From: Leidyana gryllorum EB-2025a
Lineage: Eukaryota > Apicomplexa
NCBI GenBank assembly: GCA_048772705.1
Contig: JBLWGC010000213.1
Span: 401,952-465,951, forward strand
Direction: 5' to 3'
Length of the DNA: 64,000 nucleotides
The position numbers and the translations under genes were made by a program. This document shows positions 34,701 to 46,976 of this stretch, in pieces (the first letter of the stretch is position 1; each line of letters begins with the position of its first letter). The notes beneath the pieces were generated by a model. It had not been told where the DNA came from and did no database searches. It was given only the letters and a program-made list of their open reading frames with translations.

Positions 34701-34877
34701 AAGGACAGTCATCACGCCGGCGAACAGGAGTCGAGCCGCAAAAAGACCAGCACAGCAGCCAAGGAGGCCGCGACAGACCCCTCAGACAATAAGAAACCTG
34801 AGAGTCAGCCAGATCAAACTGTGTTGTTGCTGCCTGGTGGTGATTCGTCCGAAAGTGAAAAGGAAAACCAGTCTTAG
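31800..34877 (+). CDS. SNF2-family chromatin-remodelling ATPase
   Basis: Exons 31800..32273, 32322..33976, 34023..34176 and 34224..34877 give 978 aa. The helicase motifs are complete: LVADDMGLGKTAES (I), VVDEAHSLKN (II), LLTGSPVQN (III), LVFSQFTTFLDVI (IV), LSTRAGGVGLNL (V) and RQAEDRVHRLGQ (VI). A very acidic insert of about 80 residues lies between motifs Ia and II, and a second low-complexity insert (GTTTSVEPPAPS) follows motif III. The C-terminal 170 residues are Lys/Arg/Ser/Thr-rich, with a likely nuclear signal near RERKRTTTSSSK. Overall order resembles Fun30/SMARCAD1 or related SNF2 groups, but subfamily is not certain. It is divergent from the myosin with a 78-bp gap. Confidence 0.88.
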
Positions 34878-34971
34878 TCATTTCCTAGCACATGCGTGCA
34901 CGTGTACAGTGTACTGGTGATCGACAACACTAGAAGGGCCTGTTGCCCTCAGTTTTTTTGCACCTACAATC

Positions 34972-36193
34972 ATGAGCTCTAACCCTCAGAACGTCGCCCC
35001 ACAACAGGTTCAAGAACCGTACCGACCCCCACCAATCGGACAGCCGCAACAATGGCAAGGTGGGCAACCCCAAGCCTATCAGGCGCCGTATGGGTATTAT
35101 CAACCGCAACCCGCAGGTTATAATCCCGCGCCGGGACAGTATCCAGCTTATGCCCCCCCTCAAGGTCAACCAGTCTATCAATATGCCGCTCAACCCCCCC
35201 CTCAAGCTCAGTATCCGAATGCTGCTCCACCTCAAACCTATGGACAATATACAGGTGGACCCCCTAGATCCGAACACTCTGCGATCAATATAAATCCCGA
35301 AGAGGATCATGGAAACAACAAAGGTGTTTTTGGAGGCCTCGGGGAGCAAGACTGGGAGATTCCGGATGACAAGAAGCTCACTGAAGACATCGATATCGCC
35401 ATTCGAATGGGATTCGTACGAAAAGTGTACGGTATCCTGTGCGGCCAATTGACCATAACTTTCGGAATGGCGCTGTGGTTCAACCTGCACACCGCAGCGG
35501 GAGAGTGGCTGTATGAGAATCCTTGGGTTCTGATCATAGCCGCCATTCTGTCATGCGTTACCGTTTGTGGTGAGTGTACCCCTTGACTGCACTTTTGCTC
35601 ATCGCGCATGCTTTCATCAGGCCTTACTTGTGTCCCTTCGGCAGCTCGAAAGGCCCCCACCAATTACATAATGTTGGGAACCTTATCCCTCTGTATGGGG
35701 TTGGTGCTGGGCTACAGTACTGCTGCCGTTTCAACCCCAGCATTTGCCATCGCTGCCGGCGCCACTGCTGCAGTCACATTGGCGGTGACCCTCTTTGCCT
35801 TCCAGACAAAATGGGACTTCACAGGTAAGAATCCGCCTCGAGTTACTCCGTACCAACTACCTCGCAGGGATGGGGGTGTACGCTTTCGTCGCACTGATCA
35901 TGTTGATGATCTTTGGCATTGTGTGCGCTTTTGTGCGGAACAGAATCACTCAAATCGTCTACGGATGCTTGGGCGCATTATTGTTCAGCTTCTACCTAAT
36001 CATGGACACACAGGTGAGATAACCTCTCCAAGTATCGATCTCTAAACATCTAATGCAGAAAATTGTTGGTGGGAAACACCGAAAGTACGAGTTTTCTATC
36101 GATGATTATGCCTTCGCGGCGCTGGCCCTGTACCTGGACATTATCAATCTGTTCATGTACATCTTGACGATTGTCAATGCATCGTCAAATTGA
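34972..36193 (+). CDS. Bax inhibitor-1 / lifeguard (TMBIM) family membrane protein
   Basis: Exons 34972..35569, 35621..35824, 35868..36013 and 36059..36193 give 360 aa. The first 110 residues are Pro/Gln/Tyr-rich (PPPQAQYPNAAPPQTYG), as in GRINA/lifeguard proteins. After RMGFVRKVYGILCGQLTITF come seven likely membrane helices. The signature YLIMDTQKIVGGK and the final DIINLFMYIL are typical of the family's pore region and last helix. Members sit in ER, Golgi or plasma membrane and act in calcium leak and stress survival. It lies 94 bp after the SNF2 stop. Confidence 0.92.
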
Positions 36194-36597
36194 TGCAACA
36201 AGATCTCGCCCCAGTCGGCAGGTACCATACACACGCTTACACACACGCGGATCGCTTCATGATTGGAGCCGGCGCCATCAACTTGGCGCGGACTCGATGG
36301 CCGCCAAGCGCTCTGATGATTCTCACTCACACTGTCGCTGGCCTTTTAGCACCAATTGGATAACTGAAATTGACTTCTTTAGAAATGGGGTCGGATTTGT
36401 GTGACATTGAGTGGTGTAATATCGTAACATTTATGTAAAGGCGTCTCTCGCAGATGGCCAACCGAAAAGTTAGATGAAAGGACACGCGAGCGGCCACACC
36501 CCCTCGGAGCGTACCCAACAGCCAAGGTTGACAAAACGGCTCACCAAAAAAAAACAAAAAACACTGGTCCTTTGAGGGGTTTCTCTGCCAAGCAAGC
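36194..36597. other. gap before ribosomal protein gene
   Basis: At 404 bp this is the longest gap between resolved genes here. It holds a CA-rich patch near 36225-36255, an AT-rich patch near 36400-36440 and an A-run near 36545-36560, just upstream of a highly expressed gene class. No coding frame or RNA gene was recognised. A promoter for the ribosomal protein gene is a reasonable guess, not a demonstrated feature. Confidence 0.4.
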
Positions 36598-37468
36598 ATG
36601 GCCATCGGAAAGAACAAACGCGTCAGCAAGGGCGGCCGCAAGGGCTCCAAGAAGAAGGTTCTCGATCCCTTCAGCAAGAAGGAATGGTATACCACTAAAG
36701 CGCCCTCCATGTTCGCCATCCGCAACTTCGGCAACACTCTCTGTACTCGTTCTCAGGGAACCAGTAAGTCCTTAATGCCCAGCACGTCAGACATTTCTCA
36801 TTAGAAATCGCCGCGGATTCGCTGAAAGGCCGAGTGTACGAAGTGAACCTGGCTGACCTCCAGACTTACGATGGTGCTGGCCACCGCAAGGTCAAACTCT
36901 GCTGTGAGGACGTTCAGGGCCGTAACTGTCTCACCGACTTCCACGGCATGGACATAACCCGCGACCATCTCTGCTCTCTCATCCGCAAGTGGCACACTCT
37001 GATCGAGGCCACTTGTGATGTCAAGACTCTGGACGGCTACCAACTCCGGATGAGCTGCATCGCCTTCACCAAGAGAAAGTGAGTGGGTCGCCCGATTAAC
37101 TTGTTCATATCTTTCCCCACAGAGCTACTCAACAGAAGGCCACTTGCTATGCTCAGAGCTCCCAGATCCGCGCTATCCGCGCCAAGATGGTCAAGATCAT
37201 GGACGAGGAGGCATCAAAGTGCCTTTTGAGAGATCTCGTCAAGAAGCTCATCCCCGGTGCTGTTGGCAAACAGATCGAGAAGAGCTGCCGTCGCGTCTTC
37301 CCTCTTGAGAGCGCCTGCGTCCGTAAGGTCAAGGTCATCAAGAAGCCTAAGGCCGATATCGCCCGTTTGATGGAGCTCTACCAAGATACTGCCGAGGAAG
37401 CTCGGGCTGGCGCTGCTGAAGCTGCCGATGCTCAGAACCTCCTCACTGCTGGCGTGGCCGCTCAGTGA
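36598..37468 (+). CDS. RPS3A: 40S ribosomal protein eS1 (S3a)
   Basis: Exons 36598..36763, 36805..37078 and 37123..37468 (introns 41 and 44 nt) give 261 aa, normal for the family. It starts [20 protein letters not shown], then [37 protein letters not shown] and [19 protein letters not shown], all strongly conserved. The C-terminus is Ala-rich ([14 protein letters not shown]). It is a structural protein of the small subunit near the mRNA exit. Codon use leans to C-ending codons more than the neighbours, as expected for a highly expressed gene. Confidence 0.96.
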
Positions 37469-37585
37469 AGTTCTTTTTCTGTGTCATGCTTTGTGCGCAT
37501 TCTAACCCCAAACTGACCAGCTGGGCTTCGAACGGAATCGTAGTGGTTCTTGCGAAGTTGTTTGCGGCACACACCTAATGTGGAG

Positions 37586-39193
37586 CTAGATGGACAGATG
37601 CAAGGACACAGCGCTGTCAGGAAATAATTCCTTCAACGGGGTGTTCGTCACTTCGTTAGTGCCGCTGAGTATGACATAGTAGTTCTTCGCCCCCAAGATT
37701 CGTGTGATAGTTCGGCTGACAAACACGTCTTTATGGGGGCCGTGCGGGCTCTTACTTACTATGGAGGCTCGCGGAGCGCGATTTGCGGTCTCGTAGCCAA
37801 GGGCGGGATGATAGCCTGTAACATATCTTCATCGCGGTGCAACCAGCGGAACACAGCCTGGAGTGGTGTCGATGTGTGTGCGGTCCATCCGTATCTACAG
37901 CCTTACTTCCATTGTGCAATCTGCTGGGAACGTTCTCATCACTTTTTTGCCGTTCGGCGTGGTGATGCGAACACGAATGCCTCCCTGCGCTGGTTCAGCA
38001 GGGGGCGGGGGAAGGGACTGGTGTATGCGATGGCCAAACAATCGGTGGTGACACCCTTCTCACTCTGCAGTATTCTATAGAACTCATTAGTAGAGCTTGA
38101 GCTAAGTCTGGATCTTCGTCGCCCATCGCGCCAAGCGCATTGGCATCGGGGGTTCCCCTCAGTGTCCTGTGGTGTATTGTAGGATCGGGGGCAAGTCGAC
38201 CGGACCGGAACTCACTGTCCAGTGCCAGTGAACTCGCGTATCTCAGGAGTCTCCGCCGCCGATGCTCCTGCGTCTGCGCAGGCCCCGGGGGCAGGCGCAC
38301 GGAAGTCTTTATCCGTCAGTTCTGTGGGCGGCGGGAGATTAGATTCCAGCAGAGGGCTGGAACGGGATCTTACTATGACAGGCTGAGATAGTGAGGTACA
38401 CAGATCCTTTGACAGGTGCCGTGGGATCGCGTATGCGGGGAAGGGTTGGATGACGTTGCGGTTGGGGTGGCGGCAACTCCTCGCGGGGCCAATTCTCATG
38501 TCGCACAACGAATACAGTGTAGTTCTGAGCTCTCAACGAGTCCACCAGTCCTCTGTTCCGGGGTGTCGGAGGGCATCTTTGAGACAGCTTACGTCAAAGC
38601 CGACTCGGCCACGACTTCAGGCGCTGGTCTCAAACTATCGAGTCGCCACCACCGACCATTGATGAGCCGCAAAGCAAACCAATGTTCGTTCAAATTACAG
38701 ATGAAAGCGTCCTTATACCTGGGCGAGGGGACGATGCAGTCAGTCAGTCATAGGTCTCCAGATGGACATTTCTCACTTGACAATGTTATGCTGCACTTCT
38801 TGCATCGCAGGATTAGCTAAAGGTATGACCCGATACTGTCGGCGTTGCATACACGTCGCCAAGACCTGTCTCGACAGAGTGAGCACACGCGGAACGATGA
38901 ACGCACATCAATGGAGAAGAAGCCGTCCCAGGAAGCATTCGAATAGCCCTCAAATGACGTTTGGCCAGTCAGTCGCGACTCTTGGCGATCAAGGTTCCGC
39001 CCGACGTGCTGGGCCTCAGCTTCAGTTACCTCCGGCCCCTGTGATTGACGCGCATCAGGTGCAAAGTCCATATACGGACCTGTAATAGGTTATTGACGCA
39101 ATGCAGCCCACACATCCGGTCGCGGCCTTGAGTCTCAAAGTAGACGACGTCATCTCTGTCATCGCTGCCATACAAGCCTACCACCCTCCCCAT
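37586..39193 (-). CDS. ataxin-3-like deubiquitinase: Josephin + UIM + UBX
   Basis: Ten exons, 39193..39080, 39038..38907, 38865..38777, 38718..38593, 38552..38374, 38321..38216, 38166..38064, 38017..37907, 37857..37760 and 37715..37586, all in phase, give 395 aa. The Josephin domain has Gln22, catalytic Cys28 (RMCGLHCVNNLLQ), GFFSID, catalytic His124 (NEHWFALR) and an acidic partner Asp139 where ataxin-3 has Asn. YTVFVVRHENWP matches the end of the fold. A ubiquitin-interacting motif follows (DEDPDLAQALLMSS), then a UBX fold (IRVRITTPNGKKVMRTFPAD ... PLKELFPDSAVSLHL). No polyglutamine. The protein should trim ubiquitin chains, with the UBX binding p97/CDC48 (inferred from the family). It is divergent from the next gene by 34 bp. 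Confidence 0.88.
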
Positions 39194-39227
39194 GTTGGTG
39201 TTGAGGGTTTAATTTTTTGAGATACCA

Positions 39228-41838
39228 ATGAATGACCCCTCTCAATGGACAACCCCCCCCACCGCTGATTCAACACCAGCCAATGTAGATCAGTCGCCAA
39301 CTCCGACAATCTTGCCAAATACAGAAGATCCCGGGCGATCGCCCGAAGGCTCCACTATCTCCACCGGGAGCAAGATCATCTTGCTTCCGCCACCAGCTCA
39401 GCCATCGGCGGCGTCGTCGGCATCACCTTATAGTCAGCCGCCCACAGAGAAGGAGAACTCTTGCTATCAATGGGTTCGCGATTGGACTGATGCGGGCAAT
39501 CTTGAGCACCAAGCTATGGATGCCTCTGACTCAGCTGGAGCGGGCAGAGGAGGCGGCAATGTGACCAGTGAAACTGTTTGTCTGCTGCAACACTCTTTGA
39601 ATTGCGTCTTGGAGGTAACAGGAAGATGTGGAATGCTTGCACCAACCTGAGTCGGAACAGGAATGTTCTCCCCGACACGTTGATTTTGATGGGCTCGGAA
39701 CCCAATTGAGCCATTTGTATTTACTCTTATTGTGTATTTCTATTTCAAAAGATGCAACTCTGGCTGCTCTGAACCCGAACGTTTCCAAGTCGTTCCGGGA
39801 TGTGAGCGCCGAGGTGCGCACTAGATGTACTCTTCCCATCAAGGTACGACCCTCCTGTCTCCGACCTCCACACCCATCCGAGACAGGTCGGAAGATACAA
39901 ATCGTCATTGAGGGAGGCAGAGGCCACCGATTCTAACCCTGATAGAGTGCCTCCCGTAATTCGCGAGAAGGTCGAGAGATGTAAATCGGTATTGATGCTG
40001 GTAGAGAGCTTGTGGGCGAATGTGGGCCTACAAGCGGACGACCACTCGGGAACTTTCGTCGGGTCCCGCCCGAAACCGGACCGTAACTTCCGGATCGAAG
40101 CGAACGACACTGATGCGACTGCTACCATCACCAAAGGGGACGCCACACCCTCTCTAATGTACACAATACCACTCAAGTGCGACAACCCTCTCTGGCAGCG
40201 GTCGCGCTTGTTGAACATCCTCCAACGACATTCGTCGCGTGAGTTCACTGCTGCCTTGCGACCACGATTCTGGACCAGAAACCGGAGCACTGCGCCTTGT
40301 GCTGCCTCGTTTGCTGGATTCGGTTGCCACCGTCCTCCAATCTCCCATATTCGAAGGTCGTATAGGGTGTTCACCGGACACTCCCTCCCTACAGTTTCGA
40401 ATCGGTCACTTCTCCTCCAAGGAACTCATGCTGGCAGCCGCTCGGTTGAGCTCTACCTGGGCTGCGAGTCTCTCTCCATCCTCATCGAGAGCCGAATATT
40501 TAACCCAACATGAGCGTCTGCCCTCCCTAAAGACCGGAATCGGCCCTGTCGTGCATGAAATTCTGCTTGATGAACAGCGACGATTCAGTCAAGCACTTGA
40601 AGTAGCCCTTATGAGTAACTTGAGTCGCCGATACGGCTTAAGTTCGTGAGTATAAATGCTTCGGGCCAGATCGATATCAGCACTTTAGAAGGTGGAGCAG
40701 CTTCCTGATGCGAACGCTGACGTCGTACTTGCATTTCGTCATTCTGCTTATATCCCGCTCAGAACGGCACCTTCGAGCCCTCGAGGCAATGCGTCCACTC
40801 ATGGAGGGTGTGCTCAGACGCATTCGCACTCTGGCTGTCCCGGCACTCGACGTGATCACCCGCACTCCCTTCACTTCCGGAGCCGAAGAGCGCCCACGGC
40901 GTCTGTCGTGGGCTCGCGTGAGCACCCGAGTGCCTGGAGCGGGGCCACCGGATGCTGCAGGTAGCGACGCAGCCCATAGGGCTCGATCCTTGTCAGAGAC
41001 GTCCGGGACATCACTGTTGCTGGATTATCTCCAACCACTGGCGACGTCTGACGGGCCGCTTTTGTATCTCTCGAAGAAGGCAATGCCCGCGGTGAGAAGC
41101 CAACAACCTCCCGAGATTACGTCTCCCAGGAAGCACGGCCGGACGTGAACTTACTCGACTCTACTACTTCCTGCTTGACTGGGTTCTGCATACTGAGTCC
41201 CAGTACAGTGGCTTCAGCCACCGCACTCTTTCGCCAGGTTGGGCATCCCCTGGAGGCTTGGGTGCTGATTTGCATTCTGGAGGCCCAGCCTGACGTCTGC
41301 GAGATACTCGGTTCATCGGCACTGGTGAGTGGAGTACCGCGGATTTGATGATGCATCCATCGGTGGGGCAGAACGACAGGAAGGGGGCGAACGCTGCCGA
41401 TCAGACAGAACAACTAGTTGACTGGCTGACGCAGTGTTCTCAAGAAGGCGCGTTGATGTTCGACCAACGGTTGGGCCGCGGCACTCTTTCAGTGGACGGA
41501 ACGTTTATTGAGGGCAATCGCTATGAAGATTTCTTGCTGAAGGGCGAGTACATTTATCGCGTCTTATCGTTGCGCTTCTGTCAACTGTGTGTCGAACGGC
41601 ATACGCTTTCAACTGCAGATCTGCTGGTCACTCTTGATGCACAGATGAACAATCAAGAGAGTGTATGGGGCAGCACCATTGTCCGACTCGTCGGAGACGT
41701 GGTACTGACTACGATCTGTAAGCTCTCAACTTTTTATTACAGTCCATCGCTTCTCAGTCGAGAATGGAATCCCGGCTACTCTGCTCCCCGAGGGCAAAGG
41801 CCCCACCACCCGATCAAAGTGTATCGACACAACGATGA
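39228..41838 (+). CDS. multi-exon protein, not recognised
   Basis: Starts at ATG 39228 (MNDPSQWTTPPTADSTP) with a Pro/Ser/Thr-rich N-terminus of about 80 residues. Later exons include one around 39752..39842 (DATLAALNPNVSKSFRDVSAE) and one from 39888 (VPPVIREKVERCKSVLML). Helical blocks follow such as LLISRSERHLRALEAMRPLM and YEDFLLKGEYIYRVLSLRFC. Not every exon join is settled. If the 41-nt intron 41702..41742 is used, the gene ends at TGA 41836..41838, overlapping the next ATG (41835) by three bases. If instead a 25-nt intron (GTAAGC to TTACAG, ending at 41742) is removed, the frame runs on into the coiled-coil gene and both are one protein. I see no known domain. Confidence 0.5.
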
Positions 41839-43952
41839 CTGTTGAGGAGCTCCGACTGGCACGACAACAGGCCAACACGCGGGTGATGGTGTCGGTGCTC
41901 AGTGCAACTTTGCAGTTGTTGTTGGAGCACGAACAGAAATCGCAGTCTACACTCAGAGATATGAAAGCGGATGTGACTCTGCATTCAACGAGTCTGGCAG
42001 CCATACTACAGCGACTGTCGACAGCTGAGTCTGGATTGACCAATTCTCTTGAGGGTCCGATAGCCCGGCATTCCAACCAAATTAAGTCTCTCATTGATCG
42101 TTTCGACTCCACCAGCGTTGAGATGCGGCGAATGCAGGGAATGACTTCCACTCAACATGCAGCTCTTACTAACAGAATCAACGAAGTGCGGAGAAATCTA
42201 CAAAACTTGGAGATCAGAGTTACAAACTCGGAGCGAGCGCCTCCGACTTCGGATCTCACTTCCTCACAAGCCGACGCTCAGCCTCAAGTATCGTTGTCGG
42301 AGAAGGACAACGCAGCTGTATTGGTGAGCTGTCTATTCTATTTGTCGCTGCCTTGTATAGGGGACGTAGAAACTGGAGGAGATGGTGAGAGAATGTGTGG
42401 AGAGTACGGGATCGCTACAACGAGATTTCACCACACTCAAACAAGTGATGATCGATGAGATGGAGAATAGGTTGTCGGACAAAATGGCAAATATGGAGAC
42501 AGCGAAAGGAGCTCTGGTGGACAGTGTGCAGGAGACACTGGCAGCCGTACACGCCGACTTTGCCCAGTTGCGAAGTCAATTGGAGGCAGCGCAGCGCGCC
42601 ACGTTGAGTGAAACGATGAAGAAGCTGCAGGCTCTGTCCACCTCGGTTCAAGACATCGCTGGTCACGCCGATGAGGCCACAACAATCGCTGGGCGTGTTT
42701 ATAAGGTATCTTTAGATAGGGTTTGACTAATGCTCTCTCACAGCCACAACAACTGTTGGAAATGGCTGACAGACGTTTCGTGGAGATGATCGCGTCGGTC
42801 GATGAGCGATTCGCTCGATGGGCTTCATCACAAGATATTGACCAGTTGCGAGCTTCCGTGGAGAGGATGGAAGAGCACTTATTGTCGATGGAAACCAAGA
42901 CGCGGATAACAGAGAGTGCGTTGGGGGGAAATGATAAATGGGGGGCGATCCTTGCCAGCAAATTCCGGGAGCTGGAGCGGCGCCTTGAGAGCGAACTCGA
43001 ACGGGAGTCGAGTACCCGGGCTGAGGATTTGTTGCAGGGATTGCAGAGTTTGCAGAAGCGTCACGAAGAAGAACGAGGTGCAGCCGCGGAGCAACAAAAG
43101 GCAGCCATGAACGACGCGCTGGTTGCCCTGAAGAAGAAAATCAAGCATGAGTACCTGGCGCAACTGATAGCGAAGATCGACAATATACAAACTCAAGTCG
43201 ACGCCATGGGGTCCAGCTTTGGGCACCCTCGTTGTGACGAAACTTTGCAACATATGAACGAGCGGGTGGAAGACGGCTTCATATCTACCAAGGATGAGCT
43301 GAACAAAGTTCAGTGGGAACTCGCCGATGTTCGGCGTACCATGGACACGATGCTATCGGCCTCCATGGCGGAAATACAATCCCTCAGGGCGGAGTTGGAG
43401 AGGCTGCGACGAGAGAGAAAGGCCCAGACCGAGGAACGAGACGGCAAGATCCGTTCGCTCGAAGGCTTGGTTGAGGTGAGCCGAGCTCGCAGGGCGGGGG
43501 ATCTGGCAACTGACGACACTTGCTTGCTGACAGCGGTCGAGAGTCGAGATGAACGATGCAGTCAATCAGATCGGCGAATTGCGCACGAGGATGAAATTGA
43601 TGAACGATCACAAGGGCCGAAAGTTACACTTTTGGGCTGGGTCCCGTCGTGACACACCCCGATCCGACCGCCCCAGCTCGTTTGGCTCGAGCTCGAAATT
43701 CATTTTGGAAGGCGTACCCCCCACAGAACTATCACCCACGACTTCTCCATATATGGTGAGTGAGGTGTGGTGAGACTGACGCTTTCTAAGGTTTCAGTCA
43801 ACCCTTTGTCAAACTTCGATTGTAACTCCTCAACGAATAAGAGATCAAGGTCGGGCCTCCTTTCACCTATACCAAGCATCGAGCGCTCAGACGGAGGACC
43901 TAACAGGCAGCCACCGCTCCCGAGCCCGCGCAATGACCACCAGCCATTGTGA
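41835..43952 (+). CDS. long coiled-coil protein
   Basis: From ATG 41835 (MTVEELRLARQQANTRVMV) the protein is almost wholly alpha-helical with heptads over about 550 residues: HSNQIKSLIDRFDS, LQRDFTTLKQVMIDEMENRL, KFRELERRLESELERESSTR and SLRAELERLRRERKAQTEE. Introns lie near 42325-42375, 42706-42743, 43475-43533 and 43754-43797. The tail is basic and Ser/Pro-rich (TNKRSRSGLLSPIPSIERS) and ends at 43952. Such proteins are often cytoskeletal, basal-body or kinetochore scaffolds, but nothing specific points to one. It may be the C-terminal half of the preceding gene. Its stop is one base from the opposite gene's stop. Confidence 0.6.
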
Positions 43953-43953
43953 T

Positions 43954-45938
43954 CTATTCAGTAGTGGATAAACGCGGAGGAGTGGCCGTGACGTGGCGTG
44001 TTCTCGAGCGCAGAAGCGGTAGTCTCTCTGCCTCCTGCCGTCTCATACGCCATAAATTATTCGCTGTTGTCGCCACCCACACCAACAAGCCAGTCGCAAA
44101 TAGTATCAACATGACTGCCACTGCAGGAGTGTTGGAACAGAGAACCGCTTCAATGGACCTACCAGTTCTGCGCATGGGCCACGAGGACGGCTCCAAACGC
44201 GGTGAGCACTGATCCATTGTGCCACCATAGGACGCTGTGGAGCGTCCCATTCCGATGGTACGGTTTTCGATATCCAGAGTAGTGTAGAAGCTCCGTAAGA
44301 ACGGAGCCCCTAATATAACGGGGACTGGTAGATCGGCGTGCCCTCGTTGAATTGCTAATTTCCAAGTTTTACCGCCCACTCGACCTAGACTCACCCAAAC
44401 GACAATGATCAGAGCTGGCTTCTCTGAGCAACAGGTCATCTGCGGGAAGACAGATCGAAAAATAGGATTCACTGTTCGCCTCAGCGAAAGTGAGCTGCAA
44501 CATGGGCAGCGATGTCTCCCGATAGATTATAGTATGGAGCCACCGTTGCAGCCACGAGCGACATGGACACCACTGCCAGTATCGATTTCGGTATCTCTTG
44601 CCGCAATGAACCCACCATGACATGGTCACTCGACACCGAGCACTGAGACGCGACCACTTGCAGCTGAGCGGCCCAGCTATCCCAGAGATCTTGGCGGAAG
44701 ACGATCAAGCTGGTACCTGACAGCGATAATGCGTGTGCGAGCCTGTTCCTTGCGCCGCTCGGGAAGCTCACCCGTATCTACCAGAGCGGGAGCACCTCCA
44801 CCGTACCTCCGTTCTCTAGTCAAGTCAACCTTGAATCCTGTGCCAGCCAGCGCTTAAAGGGTTCATTGCCGACCTCCTTCCAACTGCCGCTTACCTATAG
44901 ATAACAGCGACGTGAACCATCCATCTCCGAATCCAGGAGGCTGTGACGTCCACCGCACCGAACCTCGACTGTATATCGACCATTCTGCCACTCGTTGACT
45001 TTTGTGCAACAGAACGGCTTACTTGGATCTCCCAGCACCATGGCCGAGGTCTGCTGGTTCCAAACTCCTTCTTGCCATTCAACATATTTTCTTGGGCCTA
45101 TCTGGAAATGGACAGATGACTGATACGGGGCTCACTGACGATGCGCGGGGGTCGTGTCTTCAGCAGCTTCGGCGTGAACAAGGTGTAGTAGAACGAAATG
45201 AACTTTGACAACTTTGGTGCCTTGTCGAAGACGACCTCTGAGGGAGTGGCAGTGCGGCATACAAGCACACCGACGTACCGACGAACGATGTACCGGGTCG
45301 AAAAAGAGGTAATAATCCGCCTTCTGCTTCAGAGAGACCCAGCCCTAAAATCCCATCTGCAATCATAACTGTTCTTGGAGACGAGTAGTCCACGACCCGA
45401 TTGAACTTCTGGTCATCTACAGTGACATAAACTCTCTTCCCCTGCAGATTGCCGACCGAGCTCTTTCCTTGTAAGCTTAGTGTGTCTCGCACACCACAGG
45501 CCTCCACAACGGTACCATCCCCATAACGCAATCTTCGACGATCACCTGTGACCACACTGGTAGTTGAGCTTCTCGTAGCGTTGTACAAACTTCTTCGAAC
45601 AGGAAGAAATACGTCGGACCAAGGTAGATTGTCCAAAACAGGAGACGGCGGACAACTTCGAGTGCGGCGGCCGTAAGCTCCTGGGCGCAAGCATTCAACC
45701 CCTGGCAACCTGAAAATCAAATACAGTTCAATCACCCAATGAGTCAGTCTTACCAAACATCGCGAGACCCTGTATCCGGGATAACAGTGAACCATTGTCT
45801 CTCTGCACCCTGACCCGCTGCTACTCTGGCAAGATACTGCGCATTGAAAGCATTCAACAGAGGGACGACGACGCTGAGGGGGAGTAGGATCAAACCAGCC
45901 AGTGCTTACGTCTCCCCTTGGCCTCTCGGCCCTCCCAT
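43954..45938 (-). CDS. membrane-anchored pepsin-like (A1) aspartyl protease
   Basis: About ten short exons, starting 45938..45910 and 45873 onward. The first catalytic motif is in FTVIPDTGSRDVW, the flap is RYGDGTVVEACG, and DGILGLGLSEAEGG follows. The second catalytic motif is ALVDTGTSLIVF, completed across an intron. VILGAPFLRSFYTTLD is the usual A1 ending. A hydrophobic helix (AVAVMLILFATGLLVWV) and a basic tail follow, so it is probably a type I membrane protein. No obvious signal peptide precedes the short N-terminus (MGGPRGQGET), so an upstream exon may be missed, although the divergent KDEL-receptor gene is only 56 bp away. Membrane-anchored A1 proteases are known in apicomplexans; orthology to a particular one is not claimed. 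Confidence 0.8.
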
Positions 45939-45994
45939 CGCACACTACTCCAAAAATTCATCCGTCACCTTCCATCCCTCATCTCGGGCACAGA

Positions 45995-46935
45995 ATGAAC
46001 GTCTTCCGCCTTTGTGGAGACATGCTCCACCTTCTGTCCATCTTCCTCTTACTATGGAAGTTGAAGAAATCGAAGAGTTGTGTGGGTAAGGGTCACCGAC
46101 ACCGCGACATCTGTGCAGGAATCTCGTGCAAGATGCAGGAGATGTATCTTCTGGTGTTCCTCACCCGATACCTAGACCTCTTGTTCAGCTTCATCTCCGT
46201 TTATAACTCAGGTGAGATCGAGTCTCAAGATTAAGTTGGTACAGTGCTGCTTCCAGTGATGAAAGTCGTCTTTATCTTGAGCACGGCATATCTGATTTAT
46301 CTGATGCGCTTTCAACCGCCGAGTAAGTAACGAACCGGAAACGAGCAGCTCTCTCCAGTCAGTGAAACCTACGATCGCAATGCTGACAAGTTCCCATATG
46401 TGTTCTATGTGCTGCCAATATGTGCGATTCTGGCTGCTGTAACGACTGAATCTTACCGACTTCCGGAAGTTTTGTGGACCTTCTCCATCTGGCTGGAAGC
46501 TGTTGCTATTCTACCTCAGCTAACACTTCTGCAGCAGCACCGAGTGGTAAGTGCATATTACATCTGTGGCTCTGTATACTCCCTCTCAAGGTGGAGAATC
46601 TCACAGGAAACTATGTCTTTGCGATGGGGCTCTATCGATTCTTCTACATACTCAACTGGGTAAGCCAGATGTTTCAAAGCCGGGACATGACTGGTCGCAG
46701 ATATATCGATACTTCACCGAAGGATATGTCAACTGGGTGGGATGGGTGAGTCTTGTAATCGGGCGAACTTTCAGTTGAGTGTGCTGCAGAATGGTGGTTT
46801 GGTGCAAGTTGCTCTCTTCGCGGACTTTTTCTACTACTATTGGCAGAGGTAGGACGTAATGCCGAGCTGCGCGAATTTGTCTTCAGCAAGGTGCATGGCG
46901 AAAAGCTGGTTTTACCATTTTCTAGCGAAGTCTAA
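45995..46935 (+). CDS. ERD2: ER lumen protein retaining (KDEL) receptor, ERD2
   Basis: Eight exons, 45995..46085, 46119..46211, 46257..46322, 46359..46546, 46591..46659, 46701..46745, 46790..46848 and 46887..46935, give 219 aa, the family length. It begins MNVFRLCGDMLHLLSIFLLL. Conserved stretches include SCKMQEMYLLVFLTRYLDL, LEAVAILPQLTLLQ, GLYRFFYILNWIYRY and ADFFYYYW. The C-terminus GEKLVLPFSSEV holds the Lys-rich sorting region in a modified form. The seven-helix receptor returns escaped ER proteins from the Golgi. All joins are in phase. Confidence 0.94.
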
Positions 46936-46976
46936 GAGTGTCAGTAATCCTTTTTTCGGACTGCTAGGCTAACTGG

